NCBI RefSeq assembly: GCF_900113285.1
Contig: NZ_FOOT01000005.1
Location: 434,001-498,000, forward strand
Reading direction: 5' to 3'
From: Pontibacter chinhatensis
GTDB taxonomy: Bacteria; Bacteroidota; Bacteroidia; Cytophagales; Hymenobacteraceae
DNA length: 64,000 bases
Shown here: positions 32,901 through 42,496 of the stretch, in pieces
Position numbering within the stretch: position 1 is the stretch's first letter
Layout: every line of letters starts with the position of its first letter
The notes under the pieces: model-generated
The model's database searches: none
Seen by the model: only the letters and a program-made list of their open reading frames with translations
What the model was told of the DNA's origin: nothing
Translations under genes and position numbers: made by a program

Positions 32901-35450
32901 TTAGCCCGGACGCTTCCTGGTGCCGCGGGTAGGCGGGGCCGAGAGCGGATCGTCGGGCCAGTGGTGCTTCGGGTAGCGGCCGCGCAGGTCTTTGCGCACC
33001 TCGAAGTAGCCATTGCTCCAGAAGCTGCGCAGGTCGCGGGTTACCTGCACGGGACGCGAGGCAGGAGAGAGCAGGTGCATGAGCAGCGGAATCTTGCCAC
33101 CGCCGATGCGCGGCGTATCCAGCATCCCGAACACTTCCTGCAGGCGCACGGCCAGCACTGGCGTGGTGGGGTCAGCATAATCCACTGCAATACGCGAGCC
33201 GCTGGGCACGGGCAGGTGTGAGGGCGCCAGCCGGTCCATTTCCTGCCGCTGCTCCCAACTTAAATCAGCCAGCAGTATCTCGCCCAGGTCCAGGCGACCG
33301 ACCTGCTCCAGCGAGCGGAGGCCGTAGAGGTGAGGCGCCAGCCACAGGTCCATATTTTCTGCCAGCGCTGCATCCGATACATCCGGCCAGTTCTCCGGAT
33401 CGAGCTGGTGCAGGAAGAGCAGGCGCTGACGTATACTGGTGGCTTCCTTGCTCCAGGGCAGCCTGTCAATGCCTTTCTCCTGCAGGGCCTGCAGCAGCGC
33501 CTGGGCTACGAGTTCCGGGTCAGGCTTGGTATTTATACTTTCCTCCAGCACCAGGGCGCCCAGCTTTTTTATACTTCGGGCCACCACCTGCTGTGCGCTT
33601 TGCTGCCAGCGTACTTCCTGCAGCATCTCTAATTGGTCTGAGAAGTGCTGTAGCAGGTCGGTTTTGTCGAGAGGAGCGGCTAACAGGATACGGGGCTGCT
33701 TCCCTAAATCCAGGTGCGCTACAGCGTAAAAATCGGCTTCCCCGAAAAGCTCAGTGGGCAGGGTAGCCCGCTGCCCGGAGATCAGCCTTACCCTTCCTGA
33801 AGACTCGCGTTGTGCAAGCCGGTCGGGGTAGGCGAGGGCTGTCAGGATTCCTGCCGTGTCCGGATTTATACTAGGGTTAGACTCGCGCAGCCGCTGTCGC
33901 AGGTTCTGTGCCTGTTCCTTCACCCGTCGCAGGGCGTTCTCATCCAGAGTATAACCAGGAGTAGGCGGTCGCTTTCCGGCCAGCAGTTCCAGGCGCAGGT
34001 GCAGGTCAGGCAAGCCATCGCCCCGCGAGATTTGCACAGACTTCAACACATCCCGCTCCGAAAGTATGGCTGCCAACGCACAGGCCGTAGCGCCGTACCC
34101 CAGTTCCTGTCCGCGGATAACCAGGTGGCCCAAACGCGGGTGAATGCCCAGCGAGGCAAGCGCTTTTCCGTGGGGGGTAGGATTGCCGGAGGCCTCCACC
34201 GCCTGCAGGCGCAGGAGCAAGTCTTTGGCCAACGACAGGGCAGTGGCAGGAGGCGTGTCGAGCCAGTGGAGGGCCGTTGCATCCTTCGCGCCCCAAATTG
34301 CCAGTTCCAGCGCCAGCCCCGACAGGTCGGCATCGAGTATCTCCGGGTCCTGGCGCTCAGGCAGCTGCAACTGGTCTGCGGTCGACCAGAGTCGGTAGCA
34401 GATACCCGGTCCCAGTCGCCCAGCACGGCCGCGCCGCTGGTCGGCTCCGGCTTTTGAGACAGGCACCGTGTCCAGGGTGGTGAGGCCGGTGCGGGGCATG
34501 AACTTGGGCACGCGGGCATATCCCCCGTCAATTACTATCCGAACGCCCTCTATGGTTAAGCTCGTTTCGGCGATGCTGGTGGCCAGCACTATTTTGCGTC
34601 GCTGCTTTGGGGAGGGCTGTATGGCCGCCATTTGCTTGGAGAGCGGCAGATCGCCGTGCAGCAGGTGCAGTTCTGTATCAGCAGGGAGTTTCTCCTCCAG
34701 CAATTGCGCCACTTTCCGGATTTCACCCATGCCCGGCAAAAATACAAGTATATCGCCTTCCGGCACCTCGGTAAGTGCCCTCCGGATGGCCTTGGGTGTT
34801 AACTCTGCCAGTCGCTGGGAAGGGTAATTTCCGGCAGAAGCGACCTCGGCAGGGGAGAGATAATGTGTTTCGACAGGATACATGCGGCCTTCGCTGCGAA
34901 CCACCGGAGCACTCAGCCAATTGCCAATGGCCGTGGCATCCAGGGTCGCTGACATCACCAGGATACGCAAGTCAGGTCGTAGCACCGCCTGGGCATCCAG
35001 CGCCAGGGCCAGGCCCAAATCAGCTTGCAGGTTGCGCTCATGAAACTCGTCGAAAATGATAGCCGCCACTCCCTCCAGCGCCGGGTCTTCCTGAATCATG
35101 CGGGTCAAGATGCCTTCGGTCACCACCTCCACGCGTGTTTTGGGTGATACCTTGTGGTCCATGCGTACCCAGTAGCCTACCGTTTGTCCCACCGGCTCGC
35201 CCAGCAGGTCGGCCATGCGCTCGGCGGCGGCGCGGGTAGCCAGGCGGCGTGGTTCCAGCACGAGAATTTTGCCGTCGTTGCGCCAGCTTGCTTGTAGGAG
35301 TGCCAGCGGCACCAGCGTGGTTTTACCGGCACCCGGAGGGGCTTCCAGCACAGCACGGTTATTGGCTTCCAGGGCATTCAGCAGCCGTGGCAGCGCCTCT
35401 TTTACAGGCAGGCCGGGGAGTAGGGGGAGTAAATCAGCAGTCGGCATCAC
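32901..35450 (-). CDS. hrpB: ATP-dependent helicase HrpB (copy 2)
   Basis: The 849-residue protein is a second full-length HrpB: Walker A APPGAGKT at residues 37-44, FDEFHERNLQADLGLALAL (motif II), VMSATLDA (III), LVFLPGMGEI, IVLATSIAETSLTIEGVRIV (V), DQRRGRAGRLGPG (VI), and the HrpB C-terminal domain ending WPDDPLSAPPTRGTRKRPG. It resembles the canonical longer HrpB of proteobacteria more closely than copy 1, with WGRKPPSHPD-like ends such as GRYPKHHWPDDP. The two copies differ throughout, so they are old paralogues and not a recent duplication. Confidence 0.93.
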   Translation of the reverse strand: MMPTADLLPLLPGLPVKEALPRLLNALEANNRAVLEAPPGAGKTTLVPLALLQASWRNDGKILVLEPRRLATRAAAERMADLLGEPVGQTVGYWVRMDHKVSPKTRVEVVTEGILTRMIQEDPALEGVAAIIFDEFHERNLQADLGLALALDAQAVLRPDLRILVMSATLDATAIGNWLSAPVVRSEGRMYPVETHYLSPAEVASAGNYPSQRLAELTPKAIRRALTEVPEGDILVFLPGMGEIRKVAQLLEEKLPADTELHLLHGDLPLSKQMAAIQPSPKQRRKIVLATSIAETSLTIEGVRIVIDGGYARVPKFMPRTGLTTLDTVPVSKAGADQRRGRAGRLGPGICYRLWSTADQLQLPERQDPEILDADLSGLALELAIWGAKDATALHWLDTPPATALSLAKDLLLRLQAVEASGNPTPHGKALASLGIHPRLGHLVIRGQELGYGATACALAAILSERDVLKSVQISRGDGLPDLHLRLELLAGKRPPTPGYTLDENALRRVKEQAQNLRQRLRESNPSINPDTAGILTALAYPDRLAQRESSGRVRLISGQRATLPTELFGEADFYAVAHLDLGKQPRILLAAPLDKTDLLQHFSDQLEMLQEVRWQQSAQQVVARSIKKLGALVLEESINTKPDPELVAQALLQALQEKGIDRLPWSKEATSIRQRLLFLHQLDPENWPDVSDAALAENMDLWLAPHLYGLRSLEQVGRLDLGEILLADLSWEQRQEMDRLAPSHLPVPSGSRIAVDYADPTTPVLAVRLQEVFGMLDTPRIGGGKIPLLMHLLSPASRPVQVTRDLRSFWSNGYFEVRKDLRGRYPKHHWPDDPLSAPPTRGTRKRPG

Positions 35451-35535
35451 CTCCCAAAGTTCGGGATTGTTTTTGAGAAAGTATAGGTGGGGGAGGGTGG
35501 AGTATAAGGGCTGAATGATTTGGCTACACTTTTTC

Positions 35536-35606
35536 TGTCATCTCGAACGCAGTGAGAGATCTATCTGGAATTCTGAAGAGATCTCTCACAAGGGTCGAGA
35601 TGACAG
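35536..35606. repeat. Family A palindrome, left of GIY-YIG gene
   Basis: TGTCATCTCGAACGCAGTGA and its inverse (TCTCACAAGGGTCGAGATGA then CA) enclose AGATCTATCTGGAATTCTGA. This is a roughly 70-base imperfect palindrome. Other copies lie at 29153, 35975, 43586 and 59132. Confidence 0.8.
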
Positions 35607-35668
35607 CATAGAAGTAATGAATGAAAGGGAATCAACAAGCTTACTCTCATCACCGTAATTTTACCATC

Positions 35669-35974
35669 ATGGCCTCGCATAACTACTTCGTCTACATAAC
35701 AACTAACCCAAAAAGAACCACACTTTACACAGGTGTGACCAATGACTTGCCCCGAAGGCTGAAGGAGCATTTCTTGAACTCCGGCAACCCGGCCTCATTC
35801 GCTGGCAAATACTTTTGCTACAACCTCATCTATTACGAGCGCCATACACATGTTGAGCATGCTATTGTGCGGGAGAAGGAAATTAAGAAGTGGAACAGGA
35901 GCAAAAAAGAGGAACTTATCAACAGCTTTAATCCATTTTGGAAATTCCTGAATCTGGAAGTAGAGGATGAATGA
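35669..35974 (+). CDS. GIY-YIG nuclease domain protein
   Basis: With the start at 35669 the 101-residue protein begins MASHNYFVYITTNPKRTTLY then TGVTNDLPRRLKEH. YFVYI and LYTGVT correspond to the GIY and YIG strands, and the Arg, the Glu in YYERH, and KEIKKWNRSKKEELI are standard for the small UvrC-like family in Bacteroidota. Such proteins are putative nucleases. The gene is alone. A family A palindrome begins at the base after its stop codon and another lies 63 bases before its start, so gene and repeats may have moved together. Confidence 0.88.
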   Translation: MASHNYFVYITTNPKRTTLYTGVTNDLPRRLKEHFLNSGNPASFAGKYFCYNLIYYERHTHVEHAIVREKEIKKWNRSKKEELINSFNPFWKFLNLEVEDE

Positions 35975-36044
35975 TGTCATCTCGAACGTAGTGAGAGATC
36001 TATCCGGAATTCTAGATAGATCTCTCACTGCGTTCGAGATGACA
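35975..36044. repeat. Family A palindrome, right of GIY-YIG gene
   Basis: TGTCATCTCGAACGTAGTGA and TCACTGCGTTCGAGATGACA enclose GAGATCTATCCGGAATTCTA. The palindrome is more regular than the left copy. It starts directly at the base following the stop codon and could double as a terminator for both the nuclease gene and gltD. Confidence 0.8.
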
Positions 36045-36077
36045 AAAAGGAGTTTTTTTAAGTATGATGATTACAGC

Positions 36078-37535
36078 CTACCCCTCCAGCACCAACTTTG
36101 ATACTTCCTTAGAAGGCAGGTCTGACTTGCCCATCAGGTAGGTGTCGATGGCGCGGGCGGCTTCGCGGCCGTCGGAGATGGCCCATACCACGAGCGACTG
36201 GCCGCGGTAGGCGTCGCCGGCAGCGAAGATACCCGGTACACTCGTTTGCCAGTTCTGCAGCTTAAAGTTGCCGCGGTTGTCTGTTTCAAATTGGTAGCTG
36301 GCTTTGAAGCTCTCGAGCAGCGGGCGTTCATAGCCGATGGCAATCAGCGCCAGGTCGCAAGGCAGAATCTTCTCACTTTCCGGTTTCTCGGTATACTCGT
36401 AGCTGTTTTTCCACTCCAGCTCTACCACCTTCAGGCCTTTTACATGACCGTTCTCATCAGCAATAAACTCCTTCGTAAGCCAGCCCCAGCTCCGCTCACA
36501 GCCCTCTTCGTGCGAGCTGGAGGAAGTATACGTCATGGGCCACTCAGGCCAGGGGTTGTGCGGTGCGCGCGCCGTGGAGGGCATGTTGCGGTACTGCAGC
36601 TGGCTGATGGACCTGGCAAACTGCCGGTTGGCCGTGCCAACGCAGTCGGAGCCCGTGTCGCCGCCGCCGATTACGAGCACATGCTTATCGGTTGCCAGGA
36701 GATCTTCTTCAGGTGCTATACTTTCGCCGGCCACCCGGCGGTTGTGCAGCGTCAGGTAGTCCATGGCAAAATGGATGCCCATCAGGTGGTTGCCCGGGAT
36801 GTCGAGCACGCGCGGTTTGCTTGAGCCGATGGCCATGAGCACCGCGTCATACTTGCGGTGCAGCTTTTTCAGGGTGATGTCCTTGCCAATCGATACACCT
36901 AAGTGAAAATGGATCCCTTCTTCTTTCAGAATATCGAGGCGGCGGTCGATTACCCACTTCTCCAGCTTGAAGTCCGGAATGCCATAGCGCAGCAAGCCGC
37001 CAGCCTTATCATCCTTATCGTACACGTGCACCTCGTGACCCGCCTGGTTGAGCTGGGCCGCAGCGGCCAGCCCGGCAGGGCCGGAGCCCACAACGGCTAC
37101 TTTTTTGCCGGTGCGGCGCAACGGTGGCTGTGGTTTTACCAGCCCCAGCTCAAACGACTTCTCGGCTATACTTTTCTCAATGTGCTCTATAGCCACGGCC
37201 GGTTTGTTGATGGACAGCACGCAGCTCGACTCGCAGGGGGCAGGGCAGATGCGACCCGTAAACTCAGGGAAGTTGTTGGTGCTGTACAGAATCTGCGCCG
37301 CGCGCTCCCACTCGCCCTCGTAGACGGCATCGTTAAAATCCGGAATCTGGTTGCCCAGGGGGCAGCCGCTGTGGCAGAACGGCACGCCGCAGTCCATGCA
37401 GCGACTGGCTTGCTGCCGGGTCTTTTCCTCCGGAAAGGAAGTATAAATCTCATTCGAATCGTTGATTCTTTCTTTAGGGTCGCGGGCTTGTGGCAGCTCG
37501 CGGGTATATAGCAGGAATCCGTCAGTCTTTCCCAT
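36078..37535 (-). CDS. gltD: Glutamate synthase small subunit
   Basis: The 485-residue protein is the GltD subunit. N-terminal cysteines for two 4Fe-4S clusters are in CMDCGVPFCHSGCPLGNQIP (about residues 42-61) and RICPAPCESSCVL. The FAD-binding motif is VAVVGSGPAGLAAAAQL and the NADPH-binding motif is VLVIGGGDTGSDCVG. The C-terminus has GIFAAGDAYRGQSLVVWAIS. It passes electrons from NADPH to the large subunit to make glutamate from 2-oxoglutarate and glutamine. Its ATG overlaps the gltB stop by one base (TAATG), so the pair is translationally coupled. Confidence 0.96.
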   Translation of the reverse strand: MGKTDGFLLYTRELPQARDPKERINDSNEIYTSFPEEKTRQQASRCMDCGVPFCHSGCPLGNQIPDFNDAVYEGEWERAAQILYSTNNFPEFTGRICPAPCESSCVLSINKPAVAIEHIEKSIAEKSFELGLVKPQPPLRRTGKKVAVVGSGPAGLAAAAQLNQAGHEVHVYDKDDKAGGLLRYGIPDFKLEKWVIDRRLDILKEEGIHFHLGVSIGKDITLKKLHRKYDAVLMAIGSSKPRVLDIPGNHLMGIHFAMDYLTLHNRRVAGESIAPEEDLLATDKHVLVIGGGDTGSDCVGTANRQFARSISQLQYRNMPSTARAPHNPWPEWPMTYTSSSSHEEGCERSWGWLTKEFIADENGHVKGLKVVELEWKNSYEYTEKPESEKILPCDLALIAIGYERPLLESFKASYQFETDNRGNFKLQNWQTSVPGIFAAGDAYRGQSLVVWAISDGREAARAIDTYLMGKSDLPSKEVSKLVLEG

Positions 37536-40500
37536 TAGGCAATCGCTTTAACTGTTTCACTTTCACTTTTCTGCAGGGCCTTCTTCAGGTCGTGCGGCAT
37601 CACTTTCTGGAAGAATTTCTGATGCACGTGCCAGCCTTTGAGCATGTCCTTGGCCAGCGCGCTGTCGGTGTAGGCGACGTGCTCTTGGAGCTTCTGCTCT
37701 ATCCAGGCAAGGTCGGTGGCGTCGGGTTGTTCCAGCTCTATCATGGAGAGGTTGCACTGGTCGGGGAAGGCGTTGGCCGGGTCGTAGACGAAGGCCATTC
37801 CCCCGCTCATGCCGGCCGCAAAGTTGCGGCCCACCGCGCCAAGTATAAGTACCTTGCCGCCGGTCATGTACTCGCAGCCGTGGTCGCCGATGCCTTCTAC
37901 CACAGCCTCGGCGCCCGAGTTACGCACGCAGAAGCGTTCGCCGGCCATCCCGTTGATGTAGACCTTGCCCGAAGTGGCGCCATACAAGGCTACGTTGCCT
38001 GTGATGATGTTCTCGTGCGCCACATAGGTAGAATCTTTGAACGGCTGCAGGATGAGTTTGCCACCTGAGAGGCCTTTGCCCAAATAGTCGTTTGCTTCGC
38101 CTACCAGGCGGAAGGTGAGCCCGGGTGCCAGGAAAGCGCCGAAGGTTTGTCCCGCAGAGCCGTGGAAGGTGGCATTAAAGCTATCCTCCGCTAAACCATC
38201 CTTGCCATACTTGGTGGAGACCTCATAGGAGAGCATCGCGCCTACCGAGCGGTCCACGTTGATGATACGGTACTCGTAGGGCGTGTTCTTGTCCTTCTTA
38301 AAGTCGCGGATGAGCTTCTTGTCCAGCACGTTTTCAATGTCGTGCTCCTGGTGTATCTGGTGGTAAATGCCCACGTTGTTCGGCGCTACCTCCTGGTGCA
38401 GAATCGGGTCGAAGCTAAGGTTCTTGAGTTTCCAGTGGTTGAGGTCGTTGCGTACTTTGAGCACCTGCGGCTGCCCCACCATCTCGTTTATACTTCTGAA
38501 ACCAAGCGAGGCCATGATTTCGCGCAGTTCCTGGGCCATGAAGCGGAACAGGTTCACCACGTGCTCCGGCTCGCCGGTAAAAAGCTGGCGCAGTTCCGGG
38601 TTCTGGGTGGCGATACCAACCGGGCAAGTGTTCAGGTGGCACTTGCGCATCATGATGCAGCCTTCCACAATCAGGGCAGCGGTGGCCACGCCATACTCTT
38701 CGGCGCCCAGCAGGGTAGCTACCGCCAGGTCAAAACCTGTCATCAGCTTGCCGTCTGTCTGCAGCACCACGCGGCTTCGCAGGTTGTTTTTCACCAGCGT
38801 CTGGTGCGCCTCGGCCAGGCCCATCTCCCAGGGCAAGCCCGTATGGCGAATCGAGCTAAGCGGACTGGCACCCGTGCCACCATCGGCACCGGATATCATA
38901 ATCGCGTCGGCTTTGGCTTTGGCCACGCCGGCAGCAATCGTGCCCACGCCCGCCTCGGCCACCAGCTTCACGTTGATGCGGGCCTTGGGGTTGGCGTTTT
39001 TCAGGTCGTAAATCAGCTGCTTCAAATCCTCGATGGAGTAGATGTCGTGGTGCGGGGGCGGAGATATCAAACCAACGCCCGGGGTAGAGTGGCGCACGCG
39101 GGCAATCCACTTGTCTACCTTATGGCCCGGCAACTGACCGCCTTCGCCCGGCTTGGCGCCCTGCGCGATCTTTATCTGAATTTCATCGGCGTTGGCCAGG
39201 TAGTGGCTCGTCACGCCGAAGCGGCCGGAGGCCACCTGTTTGATGGCAGAGCGCTCGGAGTCACCATTCTCTTTTAACGTATAGCGCGCCTCGTCTTCGC
39301 CGCCCTCGCCGCTGTTGCTCTTGCCGCCGATGCGGTTCATGGCAATAGCCAGCGTACTGTGCGCCTCATGCGACAAAGAGCCGAAGGACATGGCCCCGGT
39401 GGCAAAGCGCTTGAGTATACTTTCTACGGGCTCCACTTCCTCTAAAGGCACCGACTGACGCTTGCGGAACTCGAAGAGGTGGCGCAGTGTAATAGCTGAC
39501 TGCTGGTGCTCGCGCAGGAGTTTGGCGTACTCTTTATAGAGGCGGTAATCGCCCAGGCGCGTGGATTTTTGCAGCAGGTGGATTACCTCCGGGCGCAGCA
39601 AATGCTCTTCGCCGCGTCGGCGCCATTGGAAGAAGCCGCCTGTCTCCAGCAGCTTGTCCTCGCTGGCAAAGGCAGACCAGTGTTTGGTCAGCGCCTCCTG
39701 CTCCAGATCCTCAAAGTTGAGGCCCTCCAGCCGGCTGACTGTACCCTTGAAGCATTTCTGAATCACTTCCTGCCCAAAGCCGATACACTCGAAAATCTGC
39801 GCACTCTGGTAGGCTTGCAGGGTGCTGATGCCCATCTTGGAGAGGATTTTCAGCAAACCGTTTCCTACAGCCTGGATGTACTGCTCGGCATAATAGGAGA
39901 AAGGCTTGGAGGTGTCCAGCTTCTCCTGCTCCAAGAGGTGCTGCACGGTATCATACACCATGTACGGGTACACGCAGCTGGCTCCGTAGCCAATGATGGT
40001 GGCAAAATGATGGATCTCCCAGGCATCGCCTGCCTCTACCACCAATCCGGCTTTAGTACGGATGCGCTTCTCTACCAGGTGGTGGTGGATGGCGCCCACT
40101 GCCAGTAGCGACGGAATGGCGGCACGATTAGCTTCTACTGCCCGGTTTGAGATGATCAGGATCTTTTTACCCTTGCCAATGGCCGCCTCTGCTGCCGCGC
40201 AAATCTCGTCGAGCGCCTTCTGCAATGCCCCTTTCTCCTTTGTGGAGAAGGTGGCGTTGATAGTATGGTTATCAAACCCTTCGGCTTTGAGGTTGATGAG
40301 CTTGTTAAAGTCGCCGTGGCTGAGCACCGGGTGCGAGATGTGGATCTGGCGCGTGTGGGCCGGGGTTTCATCCAGCACGTTCAGCGACTCGCCCAGGCGG
40401 GTAAACAGCGACATCACCAGCCGCTCCCGGATCGGGTCGATGGGCGGGTTGCTGACCTGCGCGAAGTGCTGCTTAAAGTAGTTGGCCACATGCTGGCTCT

Positions 40501-42061
40501 GGCGCGAGAGCACCGCCAGCGGCGTATCAGACCCCATACTTCCCAAGGGCTCCTTGCCGGTTGTAGCCATGGGCTGGATGATGAGTTTGAGGTCCTCGGA
40601 AGTATAGCCGTAGGCTTTCTGCTTCTGCCGCAGCTCCTCCGGCGACACGGTGTTCAGGCAGAAAGCGGGATCCGGCCGCTGGTGCAGCTTGATGCGGTTT
40701 TGCTGTATCCACTCAAAGTATGGCTTGTCGTTGCAAACCAGCTGCTTTATCTCCTCGTCCTCGTAAATTCGGTTCTCCTCCAGGTTGGCAAGCAGCATCT
40801 TGCCCGGCTGCAGGCGGCCGCGGCGCACCACATCTTTGGGGTTTACCGGCAGCGCACCCGCCTCAGAGGCCATGACTAATCGGCCCTGCTTCGTGATGCA
40901 GAATCGGGCCGGGCGCAGGCCGTTTCGGTCGAGGGTGGCACCAATCTGCTTGCCATCGGTAAAGAACAGCGCAGCGGGGCCATCCCACGGCTCCATCAGC
41001 GCTGCATGGTATTTATAGAATGCCTTCCGGTACGGGTCCATGAACGGGTTGTCCTGCCAGGCCTCGGGCACCAGCATCATCATCACATGCGGGAGCGGGC
41101 GCCCCGCCAGCGTGAGCAGCTCTACCATCGCGTCGAGGTTGGCCGAGTCGGAATTCGCCGGGTTGGTGATGGGCAGGAGCCATTTGAGTTCTTCTTCAGT
41201 AAAGAGCGGCGAAGACATCAGCGCCTCCTTCGACTTCATCTTCGTCACGTTGCCCCGGATGGTGTTGATCTCGCCGTTGTGCGCGATAAAGCGGAAAGGC
41301 TGCGCCAGCTTCCAGTTGGGGAAGGTGTTGGTTGAAAAACGGGAATGAATGAGCGCTAGTGCCGATTTGAACTCCGGGTGGCGCAGGTCGTGGTAATAGG
41401 CCTCTACCTGGTCGGTTTTCAGTTGCCCCTTATATATAATAGTACGCGAGGAGAAGCTGGGCATGTAGAAAGTGCCGTTCTCGCCGCTGACTGTTTTGTT
41501 GATTTCGTGGGTGATGAGGCTGCGCAATACAAATAGTTTGCGCTCCAGCTCTGCCTCTTTTATACTTTCATCGGTGGGCTGCACAAACACCTGCTCGATG
41601 TAGGGCTCCACCGCCTTGGCTTCGTGTCCGGGTACACGCGGGTTCACCGGTACCAGGCGGTAGCCCAGCAGCGTGAAGCCTAACTGTCGGATGCACTGGT
41701 TCATGACCTGCCTGCACTTATCCCTGACTTCGTACACGGTAGGGAAGAAGATCATCCCAACGCCATAGCTGCCTTCCTGCGGCAGTTTTATGGCAAACTC
41801 GCTTAGTTGTTTCTTAAGAAAGCTGTGCGGGAGTTGCACCAGGATGCCGGCGCCGTCGCCGGTTTCAGGGTCGCTGCCTGTGGCGCCGCGGTGTTCCATG
41901 TTGGTGAGCATCGTCAGCGCATCTTTTACAACGCTGTGCGATTTCTTACCATCCAGGTTTACCACACATCCAACACCACAGGCATCGTGCTCAAACTCGG
42001 ATCTGTACAATCCTTGGGGGAGGTTATTTTGCTGGGTCATTTCACGAAATGTATTAATCAT
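37535..42061 (-). CDS. gltB: Glutamate synthase large subunit
   Basis: The 1508-residue protein has the complete GltB layout. The class II glutaminase begins at the catalytic Cys28 (HDACGVGCVVN), after a short propeptide that is normally removed. A central domain follows, then the FMN-binding synthase barrel (about residues 830-1200) with KPGEGGQLPGHKV and ISGADGGTGASPLSS, the 3Fe-4S cysteines in EGCIMMRKCHLNTCPVGIA, and the C-terminal beta-helix with GMSGGMAFVYD. An alternative start at Met8 is possible. With GltD it forms the main ammonia-assimilating pathway partner of glutamine synthetase. Confidence 0.96.
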   Translation of the reverse strand: MINTFREMTQQNNLPQGLYRSEFEHDACGVGCVVNLDGKKSHSVVKDALTMLTNMEHRGATGSDPETGDGAGILVQLPHSFLKKQLSEFAIKLPQEGSYGVGMIFFPTVYEVRDKCRQVMNQCIRQLGFTLLGYRLVPVNPRVPGHEAKAVEPYIEQVFVQPTDESIKEAELERKLFVLRSLITHEINKTVSGENGTFYMPSFSSRTIIYKGQLKTDQVEAYYHDLRHPEFKSALALIHSRFSTNTFPNWKLAQPFRFIAHNGEINTIRGNVTKMKSKEALMSSPLFTEEELKWLLPITNPANSDSANLDAMVELLTLAGRPLPHVMMMLVPEAWQDNPFMDPYRKAFYKYHAALMEPWDGPAALFFTDGKQIGATLDRNGLRPARFCITKQGRLVMASEAGALPVNPKDVVRRGRLQPGKMLLANLEENRIYEDEEIKQLVCNDKPYFEWIQQNRIKLHQRPDPAFCLNTVSPEELRQKQKAYGYTSEDLKLIIQPMATTGKEPLGSMGSDTPLAVLSRQSQHVANYFKQHFAQVSNPPIDPIRERLVMSLFTRLGESLNVLDETPAHTRQIHISHPVLSHGDFNKLINLKAEGFDNHTINATFSTKEKGALQKALDEICAAAEAAIGKGKKILIISNRAVEANRAAIPSLLAVGAIHHHLVEKRIRTKAGLVVEAGDAWEIHHFATIIGYGASCVYPYMVYDTVQHLLEQEKLDTSKPFSYYAEQYIQAVGNGLLKILSKMGISTLQAYQSAQIFECIGFGQEVIQKCFKGTVSRLEGLNFEDLEQEALTKHWSAFASEDKLLETGGFFQWRRRGEEHLLRPEVIHLLQKSTRLGDYRLYKEYAKLLREHQQSAITLRHLFEFRKRQSVPLEEVEPVESILKRFATGAMSFGSLSHEAHSTLAIAMNRIGGKSNSGEGGEDEARYTLKENGDSERSAIKQVASGRFGVTSHYLANADEIQIKIAQGAKPGEGGQLPGHKVDKWIARVRHSTPGVGLISPPPHHDIYSIEDLKQLIYDLKNANPKARINVKLVAEAGVGTIAAGVAKAKADAIMISGADGGTGASPLSSIRHTGLPWEMGLAEAHQTLVKNNLRSRVVLQTDGKLMTGFDLAVATLLGAEEYGVATAALIVEGCIMMRKCHLNTCPVGIATQNPELRQLFTGEPEHVVNLFRFMAQELREIMASLGFRSINEMVGQPQVLKVRNDLNHWKLKNLSFDPILHQEVAPNNVGIYHQIHQEHDIENVLDKKLIRDFKKDKNTPYEYRIINVDRSVGAMLSYEVSTKYGKDGLAEDSFNATFHGSAGQTFGAFLAPGLTFRLVGEANDYLGKGLSGGKLILQPFKDSTYVAHENIITGNVALYGATSGKVYINGMAGERFCVRNSGAEAVVEGIGDHGCEYMTGGKVLILGAVGRNFAAGMSGGMAFVYDPANAFPDQCNLSMIELEQPDATDLAWIEQKLQEHVAYTDSALAKDMLKGWHVHQKFFQKVMPHDLKKALQKSESETVKAIA

Positions 42062-42496
42062 ACTTGGTTTTAAGGGAGAGAGAATTCATAAATTATAAAT
42101 AAAGTATTTACTATGCAAATTCTGTGGATTGTAAATTTTTCAACGGTTAGTGGTTTGATTTTATAAACATCAATAAAAACGGCTGTTAATTAGTAAATTT
42201 TAATGATTTGCGTAGTTTGTTTAGCTTTGTGATAGCATGCTCTGAAAGGTGCTTCTTAGAGTGTCATGCAAAGGTGGAAAGCGACAGAAGTATTTTGAAG
42301 TAAATACAGAAAGTGAGTCGTTACTTAGACTTATCGAAAAAGTTATAAAATAGACTGTGTTGCGTCCGAAAAGCTTATTTTTGATAAGTCAGACAGAGAA
42401 TCAATAGGTTACAGTGAATTATACTTCAGCCTTTTTATTTCCAGGAAAGTATTAGTTATTTCGGCGCCTCATAAATGGTATAGCGTAGTATAAATT
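42062..42496. promoter_or_regulatory. Divergent gltB / ROK kinase intergenic region
   Basis: This AT-rich 435-base region must hold the promoters of gltBD (leftward) and the ROK gene (rightward). A Bacteroidota-type -7 box TAGCTTTG is at 42222-42229 on the plus strand, without a clear -33 box. An 8-bp inverted repeat GACTTATC (42328-42335) and GATAAGTC (42383-42390) could be an operator or a leader hairpin. Confidence 0.4.
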
